From positions 1,426,001 to 1,490,000 of the forward strand of contig NZ_CP015098.1 of the NCBI RefSeq assembly GCF_001611795.1: a DNA stretch of 64,000 nucleotides. Reading direction: 5' to 3'. Positions 63,628 through 64,000 of this stretch are shown one piece after another (within the stretch, counting starts at the first letter, position 1; every line of letters starts with the position of its first letter). The notes under the pieces are model-generated. The model ran no database searches, was not told the origin of the DNA, and was given only the letters and a program-made list of their open reading frames with translations. The DNA is from Streptomyces qaidamensis (GTDB taxonomy: Bacteria; Actinomycetota; Actinomycetes; Streptomycetales; Streptomycetaceae). A program made the position numbers and the translations under genes.

Positions 63628-64000
63628 CGGGCCCTCCGCGTCCGGTACAGCACCGCCACGAACGCCGGCACCCCGATCAGCGACGTCACGACCCCCACCG
63701 GGACCTCCTGCGGTTCGAGGACCGTCCGGGCGAGGGTGTCAGCCCACACCAGGAACACCGCTCCGGCGAGGGCGGTGACCGGCAGCAGCCGCGCGTGCCC
63801 CGGGCCGGTCAGGGCCCGGGCGGCGTGCGGCAGCACCAGTCCCACGAAGCCGATCGCCCCGGACGAGCTGACCAGCGCGGCCGTGAGCAGGGCCGTGACA
63901 CACAGCAGCACCAGGCGGGTGCGGGCCACGGACACCCCGAGCGCGGCCGCCGCGTCCTGCCCGAAGGCGAAGGCGTCGAGGGTACGGGCGTAGGACAGGC
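63624..64000 (-). CDS. FecCD-family ABC permease (truncated by right edge)
   Basis: Only the C-terminal part is visible; the frame continues past base 64000. It shows GQDAAAALGVSVARTRL, SSSGAIGFVGLVLPHAARALTGPGHARLLPVTAL and ends VPAFVAVLYRTRRAR, all diagnostic of FecCD permeases (BtuC fold). Together with the ATPase it forms an iron-siderophore or cobalamin importer; the binding-protein gene should lie beyond the window. Confidence 0.92.
   Translation of the reverse strand, partial: LSYARTLDAFAFGQDAAAALGVSVARTRLVLLCVTALLTAALVSSSGAIGFVGLVLPHAARALTGPGHARLLPVTALAGAVFLVWADTLARTVLEPQEVPVGVVTSLIGVPAFVAVLYRTRRAR

Overview
This window is ordinary chromosomal DNA from a Streptomyces species. It has very high GC with strong third-position GC bias. 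GTG and TTG starts are common, and rare TTA codons appear in only a few genes. It carries typical Streptomyces families: SpoIIE-type phosphatases, an XRE/DUF397/ATPase regulatory trio, DUF6328, an ECF41 sigma factor, PhoD, DUF885 and Imm21. From memory, the runs tripeptidyl aminopeptidase - urease - biotin - purB and sbcCD resemble the arrangement in S. coelicolor. I saw no tRNA, rRNA, CRISPR array, prophage, insertion sequence or biosynthetic gene cluster.

Layout. 0-4 kb: two PAS/SpoIIE phosphatases (the first cut by the left edge) and an RpiB-type isomerase. 4-7.6 kb: an acyltransferase, an epimerase-like protein and a secreted tripeptidyl aminopeptidase. 7.6-12.4 kb: a complete urease cluster ureABCFGD on the minus strand, with a GlnR-like box in front of ureA. 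12.4-14.2 kb: a TetR regulator divergent from a membrane protein. 14.2-15.6 kb: an orphan Phd/YefM antitoxin divergent from a ClpP homologue that has lost its catalytic serine, plus a small partner gene. 15.6-17.3 kb: a long leader containing a ydaO (c-di-AMP) riboswitch in front of an NlpC/P60 hydrolase, then DUF6328. 17.4-19.2 kb: a WhiJ-type trio. 19.2-23.7 kb: bioF divergent from bioBAD.

23.8-30.5 kb: a class A beta-lactamase, an EEP-fold protein, a methyltransferase, a Fic-like toxin/antitoxin pair and a MacB/FtsX-type ABC exporter. 30.6-36.9 kb: GNAT, two CNNM/CBS membrane proteins, SGNH hydrolase, purB, a mismatch-specific DNA glycosylase and a TTA-containing hypothetical gene. 37-42.8 kb: an ABC-2 transporter, a two-component system, and ROK and GntR regulators. 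42.9-48.7 kb: an ECF41 sigma factor, an F420-dependent-reductase-like protein, a hydrolase, a MocR regulator and PhoD. 48.7-56 kb: ACT-GNAT protein, trans-sulfuration PLP enzyme, two Lrp regulators, DUF885 peptidase, SDR, Imm21 and rhodanese. 56-64 kb: sbcCD, YigZ, a dimeric-barrel protein, SixA, a degenerate cysteinyl-tRNA-synthetase-like protein, and an iron-siderophore ABC importer cut by the right edge.

The most unusual items are: the ClpP homologue with Ala at the nucleophile position, next to an orphan antitoxin; the cysteinyl-tRNA-synthetase-like protein without its catalytic motifs; a Fic-like toxin with a ruined Fic motif; a DasR-type (dre-like) operator in front of a GntR regulator; and copies of one dispersed Streptomyces repeat, one splitting the urease operon and another forming the 3' end of a PLP-enzyme gene. 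All regulatory sites are pattern matches by eye, not scored searches.
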